From assembly GCA_022616555.1 (NCBI GenBank), contig JAKEEG010000050.1, forward strand, positions 1-44,180: DNA of 44,180 bases, in the 5' to 3' direction. This document shows positions 14,436 through 23,080 of this stretch, piece after piece (positions within the stretch are counted from its first letter, which is position 1; each line of letters begins with the position of its first letter). Under the pieces are notes generated by a model, which was not told the DNA's origin, did no database searches, and was given only the letters and a program-made list of their open reading frames with translations. A program made the position numbers and the translations under genes. This stretch comes from Ignavibacteriota bacterium. Its GTDB lineage: Bacteria > Bacteroidota > Ignavibacteria > UBA10030.

Positions 14436-15719
14436 TTATTCCAACGTCGTTTGCTGTTCAACCTCTTTGACCTTCACGCCGGCGATGAGTTTCTTCATCA
14501 GCTTGTCACTGACGACGCGGTCGCTGAACTGGTCTGAGGATTTATAATAATTGATTAATCGTTCCTTATCAATGCCTAACTTTGTTGCTTCTTCTTCGGC
14601 AATGTCCGCAAAGTCGGAGTCCTCAACAGTGATATTTTCCGCCTTGATCAGCTCTTCCCGCAGCAGCGCCCATTTGGACTGGTAGATAGCATATGCGCGA
14701 TTTTGCTGGACAAATTGCTCAGCGTCGAAATTCTCCGGTAGCTGCCGGTTGGGCGAATCGTTTTTAATTTGCTCTACCAGTCCGGAGAGAACGCTGCGCA
14801 CGAGCGATTCCGGCACTTCAAACTCGTGGCGGCGGAGGAGCTCGGCGACAAGATTGTTCACCAACCCGCGCCGGCTCTTGTCGTCCCAGTACGCAAGTAG
14901 ATCCTGGCGCAGGCTCGAGCGGAATTCATCAACCGTTTTGATTTTATCCTTCGTGATTTTTGCGACGAACTCGTCGTTGACTTCCGGCAGAACGACGCGC
15001 TCTACTTTCGTGACTGATATTTTTAGATTTACGTCGTGTGTGTGGTCGCCGTGCTGGTGGCTGAACTGGACGCGGTGCTCGCCTTTGGGTTCCGCGTTCT
15101 TGAGAGCGTCTCGAATCGGTTGCTCGAGACTTTGGTCGGCAAGATAGAACCGCGCACTCTCCGTCTTTTTGCCGATGATGGGGAAGCCGGTGTTGTCGAG
15201 CTCCTGAGCATCGCCCGTCACGATATACTCGTCACCGTCCGCGCGCTCGGCGGGTTCTGTTGTGCTGTTGATACGACGGAGACGGAGGATTTCGTCTTCT
15301 AATTCTTCGTCCTTCACGGTGTGGATCGGCTTCTCGACTTCGAAGCCGGAGTAAGTTTGCAGCTTGATCGTCGGGCGAATGTCGTATTGAATCTTGAACC
15401 AGAATCGATCGTTGCGGTCATACTTCATATCAACCAGTACCGGGTCGCCGATGGGCTGCAGCGTTCGCTCCTTCGCCGTTTGGCGGTACAGCTCGCTGGC
15501 GATTTCTTCCAACGATTCCTGTTCGATCACTTCGCCGTACATTTTCTTGACGAGGTCGAGAGGCGCTTTGCCTTTGCGAAAGCCTTTGATTTCCAGCTTC
15601 GGCTGATAGTCGCGGTACGCCTTGTCGAAATGAGGCTGCAGCTCCGTTTGCGTCGCGGTGATTTCTATTTCGCGTGAAACATCAGAAAGATTTTTGATAT
15701 CGACTTCCACTACCGACAT
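14436..15719 (-). CDS. tig: Trigger factor, ribosome-associated chaperone
   Basis: This is a 427-residue trigger factor. The N-terminal ribosome-binding domain (1-~115) contains the signature GFRKGKAPLDLVKKMYG near 46-62. The middle FKBP-like domain (about 150-250) is degenerate, with a histidine-rich strand (FSHQHGDHTHDVNLKI), and may have lost prolyl isomerase activity, as in many Bacteroidota homologues. The C-terminal helical cradle runs from about 255 to 427 (EVNDEFVAKI onward, then LLREELIKAE). The start is the ATG at 15719; GAAAGGA lies very close upstream, so the GTG three codons in is an alternative. It is first in the tig-clpP-clpX cluster, just downstream of a tRNA-Leu on the same strand. 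Confidence 0.95.
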   Translation of the reverse strand: MSVVEVDIKNLSDVSREIEITATQTELQPHFDKAYRDYQPKLEIKGFRKGKAPLDLVKKMYGEVIEQESLEEIASELYRQTAKERTLQPIGDPVLVDMKYDRNDRFWFKIQYDIRPTIKLQTYSGFEVEKPIHTVKDEELEDEILRLRRINSTTEPAERADGDEYIVTGDAQELDNTGFPIIGKKTESARFYLADQSLEQPIRDALKNAEPKGEHRVQFSHQHGDHTHDVNLKISVTKVERVVLPEVNDEFVAKITKDKIKTVDEFRSSLRQDLLAYWDDKSRRGLVNNLVAELLRRHEFEVPESLVRSVLSGLVEQIKNDSPNRQLPENFDAEQFVQQNRAYAIYQSKWALLREELIKAENITVEDSDFADIAEEEATKLGIDKERLINYYKSSDQFSDRVVSDKLMKKLIAGVKVKEVEQQTTLE

Positions 15720-15739
15720 TCCTTTCTAGACATAATGAG

Positions 15740-15821
15740 TGGGCACGGAGGGACTTGAACCCACATGGGTTACCCCACTAGCTCCTAAGGCTAGCGCGTC
15801 TGCCAGTTTCGCCACGTGCCC
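15740..15821 (-). tRNA. tRNA-Leu (anticodon UAG)
   Basis: Read on the minus strand, it has acceptor GGGCACG / CGTGCCC and a D-arm. The anticodon stem CTAGC / GCTAG holds loop CTTAGGA (anticodon TAG, decoding CUA). A long variable arm (TGGGGTAACCCA) is typical of class II leucine tRNA, and the T-arm is GGGTTCAAGTCCC-like. The discriminator base is A at 15740. CCA is not encoded. It stands 20 bases upstream of tig and is probably co-transcribed with it. Confidence 0.95.
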
Positions 15822-16043
15822 TATATTATAGACGATTAGCTGACGTTTTTCTTGTATAAAAAGGTAGCAGGAAATTAGTATGGATTCAATACTGCCCTAA
15901 AACTTGTTAGACCTCGGATGTTCTTGACAATCAACCCTGTATTTATTAAACTGGTTCCGTTGTATACGGACGCTGAGATCGTTGCTTCCACATCGTCCAC
16001 CAATTCAATATCCTTCTTATTCCACAACCTAGGGAGGCCACCT
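15822..16043. other. Gap between tRNA-Leu and the EEP nuclease gene
   Basis: This is a 222-base AT-leaning stretch. A minus-strand frame (16072 down to 15875, 65 codons) gives a protein-like string (WNKKDIELVDDVEATISA, VYNGTSLINTGLIVKNIRG). The plus-strand frame over the same bases is Ser/Phe-rich and looks antisense. It could be the remnant of a gene that was cut when the neighbour arrived, or chance. I see no promoter that fits well. Confidence 0.3.
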
Positions 16044-16997
16044 ATGAACCACGGAACCGTTTCCCCAGTCATCGCAAAAGGCTTACTCGCGCTTCAACAG
16101 CGGATTAGCGCGGCTAATATCCCCCCATCCAAAATCGATGAGACGCTGAACATCGCCACGTGGAACATCCGCGAATTCGGCAAAAAGCCACGGACGGAAG
16201 CGGCTATCCACTACATCGCGGAGATTCTCGGACAGTTTGACCTCATCGGCGTCGTCGAGCTACGCGAAGATCTCAGCGACCTCAAAAAGGTATTGAATAT
16301 TCTCGGTCCCTACTGGCGCGCCGTGTACTCCGATGCAATTTCCGATTTCGGCGGCAACCGCGAGCGTGTGGCGTACATCTACGATAAGCGCGCGGCGACG
16401 TTCAACGGCCTGGCGGCGGAGGCGAGCCCTCCGCGCAAGAAAAAAGGGGAGGAGTATTTGTCCAAGTCATCGTTCTGGCGCGCTCCGTACATCGCCTCGT
16501 TCCGAGCGGGGAGTTTTGATTTCCTCATACTTACAACGCACATCCGGTGGGGGAAGAGTAACCAGGGGCGCATCGACGAGCTGCAATTGCTCGCAAACTG
16601 GATCGATGCCAAGCGTAACGAAAAACATGCTGAAGATAAAGACATTATCGTGATGGGCGATTTTAACATTCCCGCGATCGACGACGATTTTTACAAGGCG
16701 ATTACCAGCCGCGGGTTGCAAATGCCCGACGCACTTGCCGGCGAGCACCACGGCTCAAACTTGAAGCGCGATATGCGCTACGACCAGATCCTGCATTACC
16801 CGATGTTCAAAAACAAATTCACCAATGCCGGCGGCGTGGTGGATTATTTTATCAACGACAGCCACATCAAGGAGCTGTTTCCCAAAGGGATGACGCGCAC
16901 GCAGTTTACCTATCAGCTCTCAGATCATCTTCCGCTCTGGATGCAAATCGATACCGATATTGAAGAGATGAAGCTTACGCAAATCATTCAGGGGTGA
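16044..16997 (+). CDS. Endonuclease/exonuclease/phosphatase (EEP) family protein
   Basis: This 317-residue protein of the DNase I-like EEP superfamily contains metal-dependent phosphodiesterases cutting DNA, RNA or phosphorylated lipids. In order it shows IATWNIREFG near 35, LIGVVELRED near 62 (metal-binding Glu), LTTHIRWGK near 158, MGDFNIP (catalytic Asp and Asn) near 197, MRYDQIL and the closing LSDHLPLWMQI with the catalytic Asp-His. It has no signal peptide, so it is probably intracellular. The start at 16044 is set by AGGGAGG seven bases upstream; the frame extends further up but without such a site. Its stop is 38 bases before a long secreted protein gene on the same strand, suggesting a two-gene unit placed beside the tRNA-Leu. 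The substrate is unknown. Confidence 0.85.
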   Translation: MNHGTVSPVIAKGLLALQQRISAANIPPSKIDETLNIATWNIREFGKKPRTEAAIHYIAEILGQFDLIGVVELREDLSDLKKVLNILGPYWRAVYSDAISDFGGNRERVAYIYDKRAATFNGLAAEASPPRKKKGEEYLSKSSFWRAPYIASFRAGSFDFLILTTHIRWGKSNQGRIDELQLLANWIDAKRNEKHAEDKDIIVMGDFNIPAIDDDFYKAITSRGLQMPDALAGEHHGSNLKRDMRYDQILHYPMFKNKFTNAGGVVDYFINDSHIKELFPKGMTRTQFTYQLSDHLPLWMQIDTDIEEMKLTQIIQG

Positions 16998-17035
16998 CGG
17001 TTGGAGATAGCTCATTACGCACATCGGGAGACAAC

Positions 17036-19393
17036 ATGAATTTTCGAAAAGCTACTGCTTTAAGAATCGCGTGGATGGCATGTATTCTGATGAATGTTTT
17101 CTCAGCTGCGATCGCACAGAGCGTTTATTACGACGCGATACGGGTGCGAACACACTACTCAAGCAGTATTGATAGTGTGTTGACGGTGTTGGCTCAGTAT
17201 GCACATTCGCCAAGTCAACAACAACTGAGGCTCGAAGAAATAGCGAAATCTTATGAAAAGAATCCTTTTTTGAAACCGTTCATAGATAATCTGGTCAGCC
17301 AAAAGAAAAGGTTAGATGATTTTATTGTAGAAACAGCAAAAGATATCCAGAAGATTGAGAAGAAAGATATTGAAAAGCTAAACCTACCGGATAGTCTTGA
17401 AAACAAAATTAAAGATTTAGTAATAAAGAAGTTAAAGACCATTCGGGACAAAAGGGATAGTGTATTGACAGTACACCGGCAAGATACGGCAAGACTGGCT
17501 GGGCTGGATAAACTTTCTTTGAGCGATAGTGCAGAAGTTAAGCAAAGCTATAACGTTGATGCAAGTATTGATTCTGCTGCATTTACAGCGAGCAAAGCAT
17601 TGCGCGTAGAGCAACTAAAAGCCCAAATAGAAGCTTCTTTACTTACGTTTGATAGTCTTAGCAAGGATTTAATAATATTGTCCCAGGATGTTGCGAGAAT
17701 ATTAAAAAACGCAAATAAAGGATTCGATGGAAAGTTTGCAAGACTCGAAGGAGCGCAAGAGGGTATGGTGAGCGGTCAATTCTTTGGCGGCTTTTCGAGC
17801 GTAAAACCTCACGAACAGACAATGGTGGTTGTTGTTGCTGGTTCTCAAAGCTCGTTCCAAACTTCCATGATCGATGCCACAGCATCGTTCATTGCTGGTA
17901 GATTTAAAGAGGAAGTGAGTTTGGTGTTTTTCGAGAAAATGAAGGACTACATGTCAAACAAAGAATCAGATCAATTGCAGGCTCTTTTTCCTACGACGTC
18001 CGGCTTGTTTAAGGCGACAAACGATATCAATTATTCAACCTTTTTGCAGGTAATAAAAGGCGCTTTTGAAAAAGACATGCAAAATTTGATTTATTCGCTG
18101 CCGGTTTTTTTTGAAAAAGCTTTTTTACAAGAAGGTGGACAAACCAGCCCCGAAGTTTTGTATACGCTGCTGCTCATAAAGACACTCTCAAGCTTGAGAG
18201 ACGGCACCCATATTTTGGAAACTCTTCGTGAATTGCAAATCACCGACGATACATCGCTTAAGACATATACCGACGCGATAAGTATCGCCCTGGAAGTGTC
18301 CAACAGCCTAAGAAGCAATGACGTTTCAAAAAGCATTTGGGTTACTTTTAGCGAATTTCAGCGGCTGAAGATGAATACTGAGCTGAGGAACATTTACCTG
18401 GGGCTCCTTTTTCAAGAATTGAAACAACTGCAAGACGACAAACTGACTGCCGTTGTTGCAGACTCGGCAAAATATTTTCCGTTGGTCGAAAAATTCTTCG
18501 TGCTTGCGAGCAGCATAGACAGGCAAACGATGCGCTGGAAACAGTTGGCTGCACAAGGGTCCGGTTTAACTGCGGAACAAACCTTGAATTTTCTTATCAG
18601 CGAGCTCGACCTCGTCGACTACGTCCAGCAGATTTCTGATTCCCTCCGTGCGCGGCAGATTGATAATACTACCCGTCCTTTGCCGAAGGCACAGCTCGTT
18701 GAAATCAAAAGAGCTGTTCTTGAGGCATATTCTGCCTGCCAGCAAAAGGAATACGGAGCCGCGTTATCGAATGTGCTCTTTCTACTCCATACGACACTGG
18801 GCAATGAATTCAATAATCACAGTGAGCTTATCAGGTATGGGTCGTTTATGGTTGCAGTGGCTCAGGCGAAAAACTCACAAGAGATGCAAAGCGCGATTGA
18901 AGCAGCAAGCCTTCCAGCGGGAAGCTACAGCATTAAAAGGAAAAGCGCGAAAAACATATCTCTTAATGCGTTTGTCGGCATTACCGGCGGCTGGGAGCAG
19001 GCATTCAAAGGAAAACGAACGGAGGACAGCGGCAACCTGGGATTTACGGCGCCAATCGGAATTGCTTATAGTTGGGGCTTAGGAACACCTGAAGTAAGTG
19101 CGGTTACAGTTTTTGTTTCGTTTATTGACTTAGGCGCAGTTGTGAACTTTAGGCTGGGAGATAACAGAACCGCGTTGCCGGAAGGAGTCACCTTTGCGAA
19201 TCTTGTCGCTCCGGGAATATACCTTATCTATGGATTTGAAGGTGTCCCTCTTGCCCTTGGAGTTAACGTGGCAATGAGTCCTAAGCTCAGACAAATTACT
19301 GACGGCGACTCTCAGATACTCGATGCGAATGCATTTAGAATAAATCTTTCGTTTACCGTCGATATTCCTCTCCTTAATTTTTACACGCGGTAG
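17036..19393 (+). CDS. Long exported helical protein with beta-rich C-terminal domain, unknown function
   Basis: This 785-residue protein is not assigned to any family I know. A signal peptide (about 1-27, ending SAAIAQS) is followed by about 600 residues rich in Lys, Glu, Ser and Leu with heptad-like stretches (QKKRLDDFIVETAKDIQKIEK, DKLTAVVADS), probably coiled coil or helical bundle. The last ~135 residues change character: FVGITGGWEQAF, APIGIAYSWGLG, FIDLGAVVNFRLGD, APGIYLIYGFEGVPLALGVNVA and VDIPLLNFYTR alternate as membrane-type beta strands. That suggests a small outer-membrane barrel or anchor. The start is the ATG at 17036 with CGGGAG upstream; a GTG overlapping the previous stop is less likely. 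The 5' half is AT-richer than neighbouring genes. It is probably co-transcribed with the EEP nuclease. Confidence 0.7.
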   Translation: MNFRKATALRIAWMACILMNVFSAAIAQSVYYDAIRVRTHYSSSIDSVLTVLAQYAHSPSQQQLRLEEIAKSYEKNPFLKPFIDNLVSQKKRLDDFIVETAKDIQKIEKKDIEKLNLPDSLENKIKDLVIKKLKTIRDKRDSVLTVHRQDTARLAGLDKLSLSDSAEVKQSYNVDASIDSAAFTASKALRVEQLKAQIEASLLTFDSLSKDLIILSQDVARILKNANKGFDGKFARLEGAQEGMVSGQFFGGFSSVKPHEQTMVVVVAGSQSSFQTSMIDATASFIAGRFKEEVSLVFFEKMKDYMSNKESDQLQALFPTTSGLFKATNDINYSTFLQVIKGAFEKDMQNLIYSLPVFFEKAFLQEGGQTSPEVLYTLLLIKTLSSLRDGTHILETLRELQITDDTSLKTYTDAISIALEVSNSLRSNDVSKSIWVTFSEFQRLKMNTELRNIYLGLLFQELKQLQDDKLTAVVADSAKYFPLVEKFFVLASSIDRQTMRWKQLAAQGSGLTAEQTLNFLISELDLVDYVQQISDSLRARQIDNTTRPLPKAQLVEIKRAVLEAYSACQQKEYGAALSNVLFLLHTTLGNEFNNHSELIRYGSFMVAVAQAKNSQEMQSAIEAASLPAGSYSIKRKSAKNISLNAFVGITGGWEQAFKGKRTEDSGNLGFTAPIGIAYSWGLGTPEVSAVTVFVSFIDLGAVVNFRLGDNRTALPEGVTFANLVAPGIYLIYGFEGVPLALGVNVAMSPKLRQITDGDSQILDANAFRINLSFTVDIPLLNFYTR

Positions 19394-19411
19394 AAGAATA
19401 TCTGAAAAAGC

Positions 19412-20752
19412 TTATTCATTGTTACCAACTTGCGCCGAATCAGAACCCATCTCCATCATTCTCTTCGCATACTCGCCGATAATACGCAGCGTTGAAGTAT
19501 CGGAGGTAAACACAGAATTTTGTCCCTGCGGTTCTTGGGGCGGGTCTCCGACGAACGGATCGCCGCGTTTCCACATGCCGTCTGGATTGAGCGCTTTACC
19601 CTCGCCTCCCCACGCCCAAAAATTTGTCCCGGCAATCGGCGCGCCGGCGCGGGCAGAGTCTTCAATTACCTGCAAAATCGTGCGGTAGTACATGTCGCGT
19701 GCGTTCGTAGGAGTTCCGGGCTGTATCACGCCTCCGTCTCTACCCAAGCCAAACTCGTCCATCACCGTCGGTTTGCCGAGTTTACGGGCCAATCCGATTT
19801 GCTGATTAATGTACGCGAGTGCATTTTGCTCGGCGCTCGGGAGCGTTTCTTTCCATCGTTTCGGGTCAAACCATCCCCAGTTGTACGCCCAGAGATGAAA
19901 ATTCAAGAAGTCGATGTGGGGAGTCTTATATGCTTCGATGTAATATTCCTCGGACTGAAATGTGCCGACGGTGCCTTCACTGCCAGAGCTTACCAAATGA
20001 TTCGGGTCGAGCTCATGAATCAATTTTGCCGTTTCGTCGATCCATTTGTAGAAGGCGGGAAGATTTTTCGTAACAGAATCAGGGGTGCTGCCGGGACGCG
20101 GCTCATTCGCAAGCTGCCAGGACATGATGGTTGGGTCTTCGGCATACAATCTGTTGTTGACAGTATTGCGACGGGTAACAAGCAGTCGGACATAATCATG
20201 ATAGAGCTTTACAGACGCTTCATTGCTGTAAAACGACGCGGCGAAGTCCATGAACATTCCCCATCCCTGCGTCGTGTCTTCGGGGTTTACTGTGCCCGCC
20301 CCCGTCCACACATTGTACTGCGCCATGCCTCCGGACCACTCCCAATAATTGGTAAGATACAGCACCGCCTGCATGTCCCGTTTTGCCATTTCGGCGAGGA
20401 GGAAATCGAGGCCTACGAGCAGTGAATCGTCGTATATTCCGGGCTCAGGCTGGAACGCAGGCGTGACCGACCTGCCGATGCTTGATTCTTCCGAGGAAGC
20501 GAGAACGCGCAAATTGATGATGCCATAAGACTTGAGTGAATCCAACTCACGCAGCAGTCGCGGCCTATCACCTGTAGAGCCGGGCGAGCCAAGGTACGCG
20601 CCGTACCACATATTTGTGCCCACGAAGTAATACGGCTTGCCGTTGCGTACCAGTTGTGTTCCTTGAACCTGTACGAACTCGTTACTCTCTCGTTCAGAAC
20701 AGGATAGGGTCGAAAGTAGCAACACTATAAACACGAATCGAAGTAAGAGCAT
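19412..20752 (-). CDS. GH5 endo-beta-mannanase-like lipoprotein
   Basis: This 446-residue glycoside hydrolase of family 5 most resembles the mannanase subfamily. A lipoprotein signal is visible: hydrophobic MLLLRFVFIVLLL, then lipobox LSTLSC with acylated C18, so the enzyme is membrane-anchored. The barrel begins with GTQLVRNGKPYYFVGTNMWY. The acid/base is E217 in WQLANEPR and the nucleophile E333 in VMDEFGLG. SSGSEG and NFHLWAYNWGW lie between them. I chose the ATG at 20752 because AAGGAGA lies eight bases upstream and the result is a clean lipoprotein signal; the longer frame would bury it. It is divergent from the acetylesterase at 20883, and both probably process plant or microbial polysaccharides. 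Confidence 0.88.
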   Translation of the reverse strand: MLLLRFVFIVLLLSTLSCSERESNEFVQVQGTQLVRNGKPYYFVGTNMWYGAYLGSPGSTGDRPRLLRELDSLKSYGIINLRVLASSEESSIGRSVTPAFQPEPGIYDDSLLVGLDFLLAEMAKRDMQAVLYLTNYWEWSGGMAQYNVWTGAGTVNPEDTTQGWGMFMDFAASFYSNEASVKLYHDYVRLLVTRRNTVNNRLYAEDPTIMSWQLANEPRPGSTPDSVTKNLPAFYKWIDETAKLIHELDPNHLVSSGSEGTVGTFQSEEYYIEAYKTPHIDFLNFHLWAYNWGWFDPKRWKETLPSAEQNALAYINQQIGLARKLGKPTVMDEFGLGRDGGVIQPGTPTNARDMYYRTILQVIEDSARAGAPIAGTNFWAWGGEGKALNPDGMWKRGDPFVGDPPQEPQGQNSVFTSDTSTLRIIGEYAKRMMEMGSDSAQVGNNE

Positions 20753-20882
20753 AGGAATGTCTCCTTGTGGAATATCATCACAATTTATGAACGATGCCAG
20801 TGTGTAAAAAAACATATTGGATTATAAAGCAAGAATTTTGCAGAATACGGGTAATTACTTCACACAGCAAAAAGGCATCTCA

Positions 20883-22895
20883 ATGTCGCGCCATCGCTTG
20901 TATACTTGTTTGTTACTAATTCTCCTCACACAATGGTGTTTTGCCCAGCAACAAGAATTCCGTCTCACCTCGCTCATTGCGGATAACATGGTGCTCCAGC
21001 GTGAAAGCGATGTGCGGCTGTGGGGATTGGGGAAGCCCGGCACCGATGTGACTGTTCTAGCATCGTGGAATGCTACCGCGGCGGCGAGCGTACAGCCGGA
21101 CGGCAAATGGTCGATGCAAATCCGAAGTCCCAAAGCCGGTGGAGCGTATCAGCTAACATTCAAGCATGCTGATGGAACGCTGACTATCAACAATGTGCTT
21201 TCGGGTGAAGTCTGGCTCTGCTCTGGCCAATCCAATATGGAGATGCCGCTCAGAGGTTGGCCTCCCTCCGACACGATAATGAATTCAGCGCAGGAGATCG
21301 CCCGCTCGGCAAACCCGCACATCCGGATGTTCATCGTGCAGAGGGCGCTCTCGGCGGTGCCCGAGCAATTCTGCAATGGCGAGTGGCAGGAAAGTTCGCC
21401 GGAGACTTCACCTAACTTTAGTGCGACGGCGTACTTCTTTGCAAGAACATTGTACGAAACATTGAAAGTGCCTATTGGACTGATTCACTCGAGTTGGGGA
21501 GGCACGCCGGTGCATTCGTGGATCGACGCGCCCCATCTTGCGCGCATGTCGCAGTTCAAGCAAACGGTCTCCAACCTTAGCACATTTGCAGAAGGCCAGA
21601 AGGAAATGCTCGCGTGGCTAGCACAATTCCGCAGCATCGATATGGCCGCGCGGCAGGGGCAGGACCGGTGGAGACAATTGGACTTTGACGATGTCGACTG
21701 CGCTGCTCGTGATTATCCAGACGAATCATGGCGCACGATGTCCTTGCCCGCGTTTTGGGAAAACACGGAAATTGGGAGTTTCGACGGCGCCGTGTGGTTC
21801 CGCAAGCGGGTAGAAATTCCCGCAGCGTGGGTGGGAAAAAATCTGGTGGTCGAGCTCGGTCCCATCGACGACATGGATGAAACGTACATCAACGGAACGA
21901 AAGTCGGCGGTTACGAGGAAACGGGACACTGGCGCGCAAAACGCGTGTATCCCATCCCTGCGTCAGTTGTAAAACATTCGACAGTGCAAATCGCTGTGCG
22001 CGTGCTTGACAATCAGGGAGGCGGAGGCCTCTACGGTGCTGAGGAGCCGATGGTGCTGCGTCCGGAACACGAAACAGACGGCATCTCTCTTGCCTGCGAG
22101 TGGAAATATCATGTTGCCGCACTCTTTCGCCAGAATATCTTCCATGTCTTCGGACAAGAAAACCATTACCATAACAAGCCGCCCAAAGCTATCGACCTCA
22201 CACAACATACACCAACCTCTCTCTATAACGGTATGATTGCACCGCTTGTTCCGTACGGCATTCGAGGAGCAATCTGGTATCAAGGCGAATCCGATACGGG
22301 AAATCCGCAACAGTACAAAGAGTCGTTTCCGCTCATGATTGAAAACTGGCGGCACGATTTTCAGGTCGGCGATTTCCCGTTCTATTACGTGCAGATAGCT
22401 CCGTTCAATTACGGGACGGGTACAAACTCCGCGTATCTGCGCGAAGCTCAGACTGCCACGCTCGCAGTGAAGAACACCGGCATGGCGGCAACGTTGGATA
22501 TCGGCAACGCAACGAATATTCATCCGGCGAATAAACAGGATGTCGGGAAACGTTTAGCATTATGGGCGCTCGCGAAAACGTACGGACAGGATGTTGAGTA
22601 CTCAGGGCCGCTTTTTGCGTCAATGAAAAAAGTCGGCAGCGCGATTGAGCTCTCATTCAACCACGCGGAGGGCGGGCTTGTGCTCAAGAACGCGAGCGGC
22701 TTCCAGATTGCCGGGGCGGATAGCGTGTTCAAAGACGCTGCAGTGCGAGCTGAAGGAAATCGGCTTATCGTGTCACACCCGGAGATCGCGGTACCCGAAG
22801 CAGTACGTTACGCATTTAACAATACTCCCGAAGCGACGCTCTTTAACGCTGAAGGATTGCCCGCGCCGTCGTTTAGAACTGACGACTGGAAATAA
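20883..22895 (+). CDS. Sialate O-acetylesterase-like SGNH hydrolase, exported
   Basis: This 670-residue carbohydrate acetylesterase has a signal peptide (about 1-21, ending CFAQQ). The SGNH/GDSL-like catalytic region is split. The nucleophile is Ser117 in CSGQSNMEM. The block with IGLIHSSWGGTPVHSWID follows. IWYQGESDTGNP lies further on, and the His motif is in TNIHPANKQDVGKRLA. Between the catalytic parts is a GH2-type sugar-binding jelly roll (WFRKRVEIP, VVELGPIDDMDETYINGTKVGG). Such proteins deacetylate sialic acids or xylan and mannan side groups. The start at 20883 follows AAAAAGG; an upstream TTG is unlikely. It is head-to-head with the GH5 mannanase, which fits joint breakdown of acetylated glycans. 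A weak CAGGG / CCCTG hairpin with ATTTTT follows near 22915-22955. Confidence 0.9.
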   Translation: MSRHRLYTCLLLILLTQWCFAQQQEFRLTSLIADNMVLQRESDVRLWGLGKPGTDVTVLASWNATAAASVQPDGKWSMQIRSPKAGGAYQLTFKHADGTLTINNVLSGEVWLCSGQSNMEMPLRGWPPSDTIMNSAQEIARSANPHIRMFIVQRALSAVPEQFCNGEWQESSPETSPNFSATAYFFARTLYETLKVPIGLIHSSWGGTPVHSWIDAPHLARMSQFKQTVSNLSTFAEGQKEMLAWLAQFRSIDMAARQGQDRWRQLDFDDVDCAARDYPDESWRTMSLPAFWENTEIGSFDGAVWFRKRVEIPAAWVGKNLVVELGPIDDMDETYINGTKVGGYEETGHWRAKRVYPIPASVVKHSTVQIAVRVLDNQGGGGLYGAEEPMVLRPEHETDGISLACEWKYHVAALFRQNIFHVFGQENHYHNKPPKAIDLTQHTPTSLYNGMIAPLVPYGIRGAIWYQGESDTGNPQQYKESFPLMIENWRHDFQVGDFPFYYVQIAPFNYGTGTNSAYLREAQTATLAVKNTGMAATLDIGNATNIHPANKQDVGKRLALWALAKTYGQDVEYSGPLFASMKKVGSAIELSFNHAEGGLVLKNASGFQIAGADSVFKDAAVRAEGNRLIVSHPEIAVPEAVRYAFNNTPEATLFNAEGLPAPSFRTDDWK

Positions 22896-23001
22896 CTTAA
22901 TGGCCAACACGCAGGGTTTTTCATTCCTGTTCGGGGAAGCCCTGATTTTTAAGAAGTTGGTACAAATCTAGCTATAGCGTGTGGTCGATCAATCATTTCC
23001 A

Positions 23002-23030
23002 TTGACTCCACCAGCTCTTTTCCCTATACT
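23002..23030 (+). promoter_or_regulatory. Promoter for the Asp-box propeller gene
   Basis: TTGACT (23002-23007), a 17-base spacer, then TATACT (23025-23030), about 50 bases ahead of the ATG at 23081. The gene also has AAGGGGGAAAT as a ribosome site. Confidence 0.65.
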
Positions 23031-23080
23031 TGACGCACTTTTCAATTATCCTGCCGCACCAAACGTAACAAGGGGGAAAT

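Noticed and set aside
15825-15830. TATAAT (minus strand) just upstream of the tRNA-Leu as its promoter
   Set aside because: It lies only four bases from the mature 5' end, so transcription would begin inside the tRNA.
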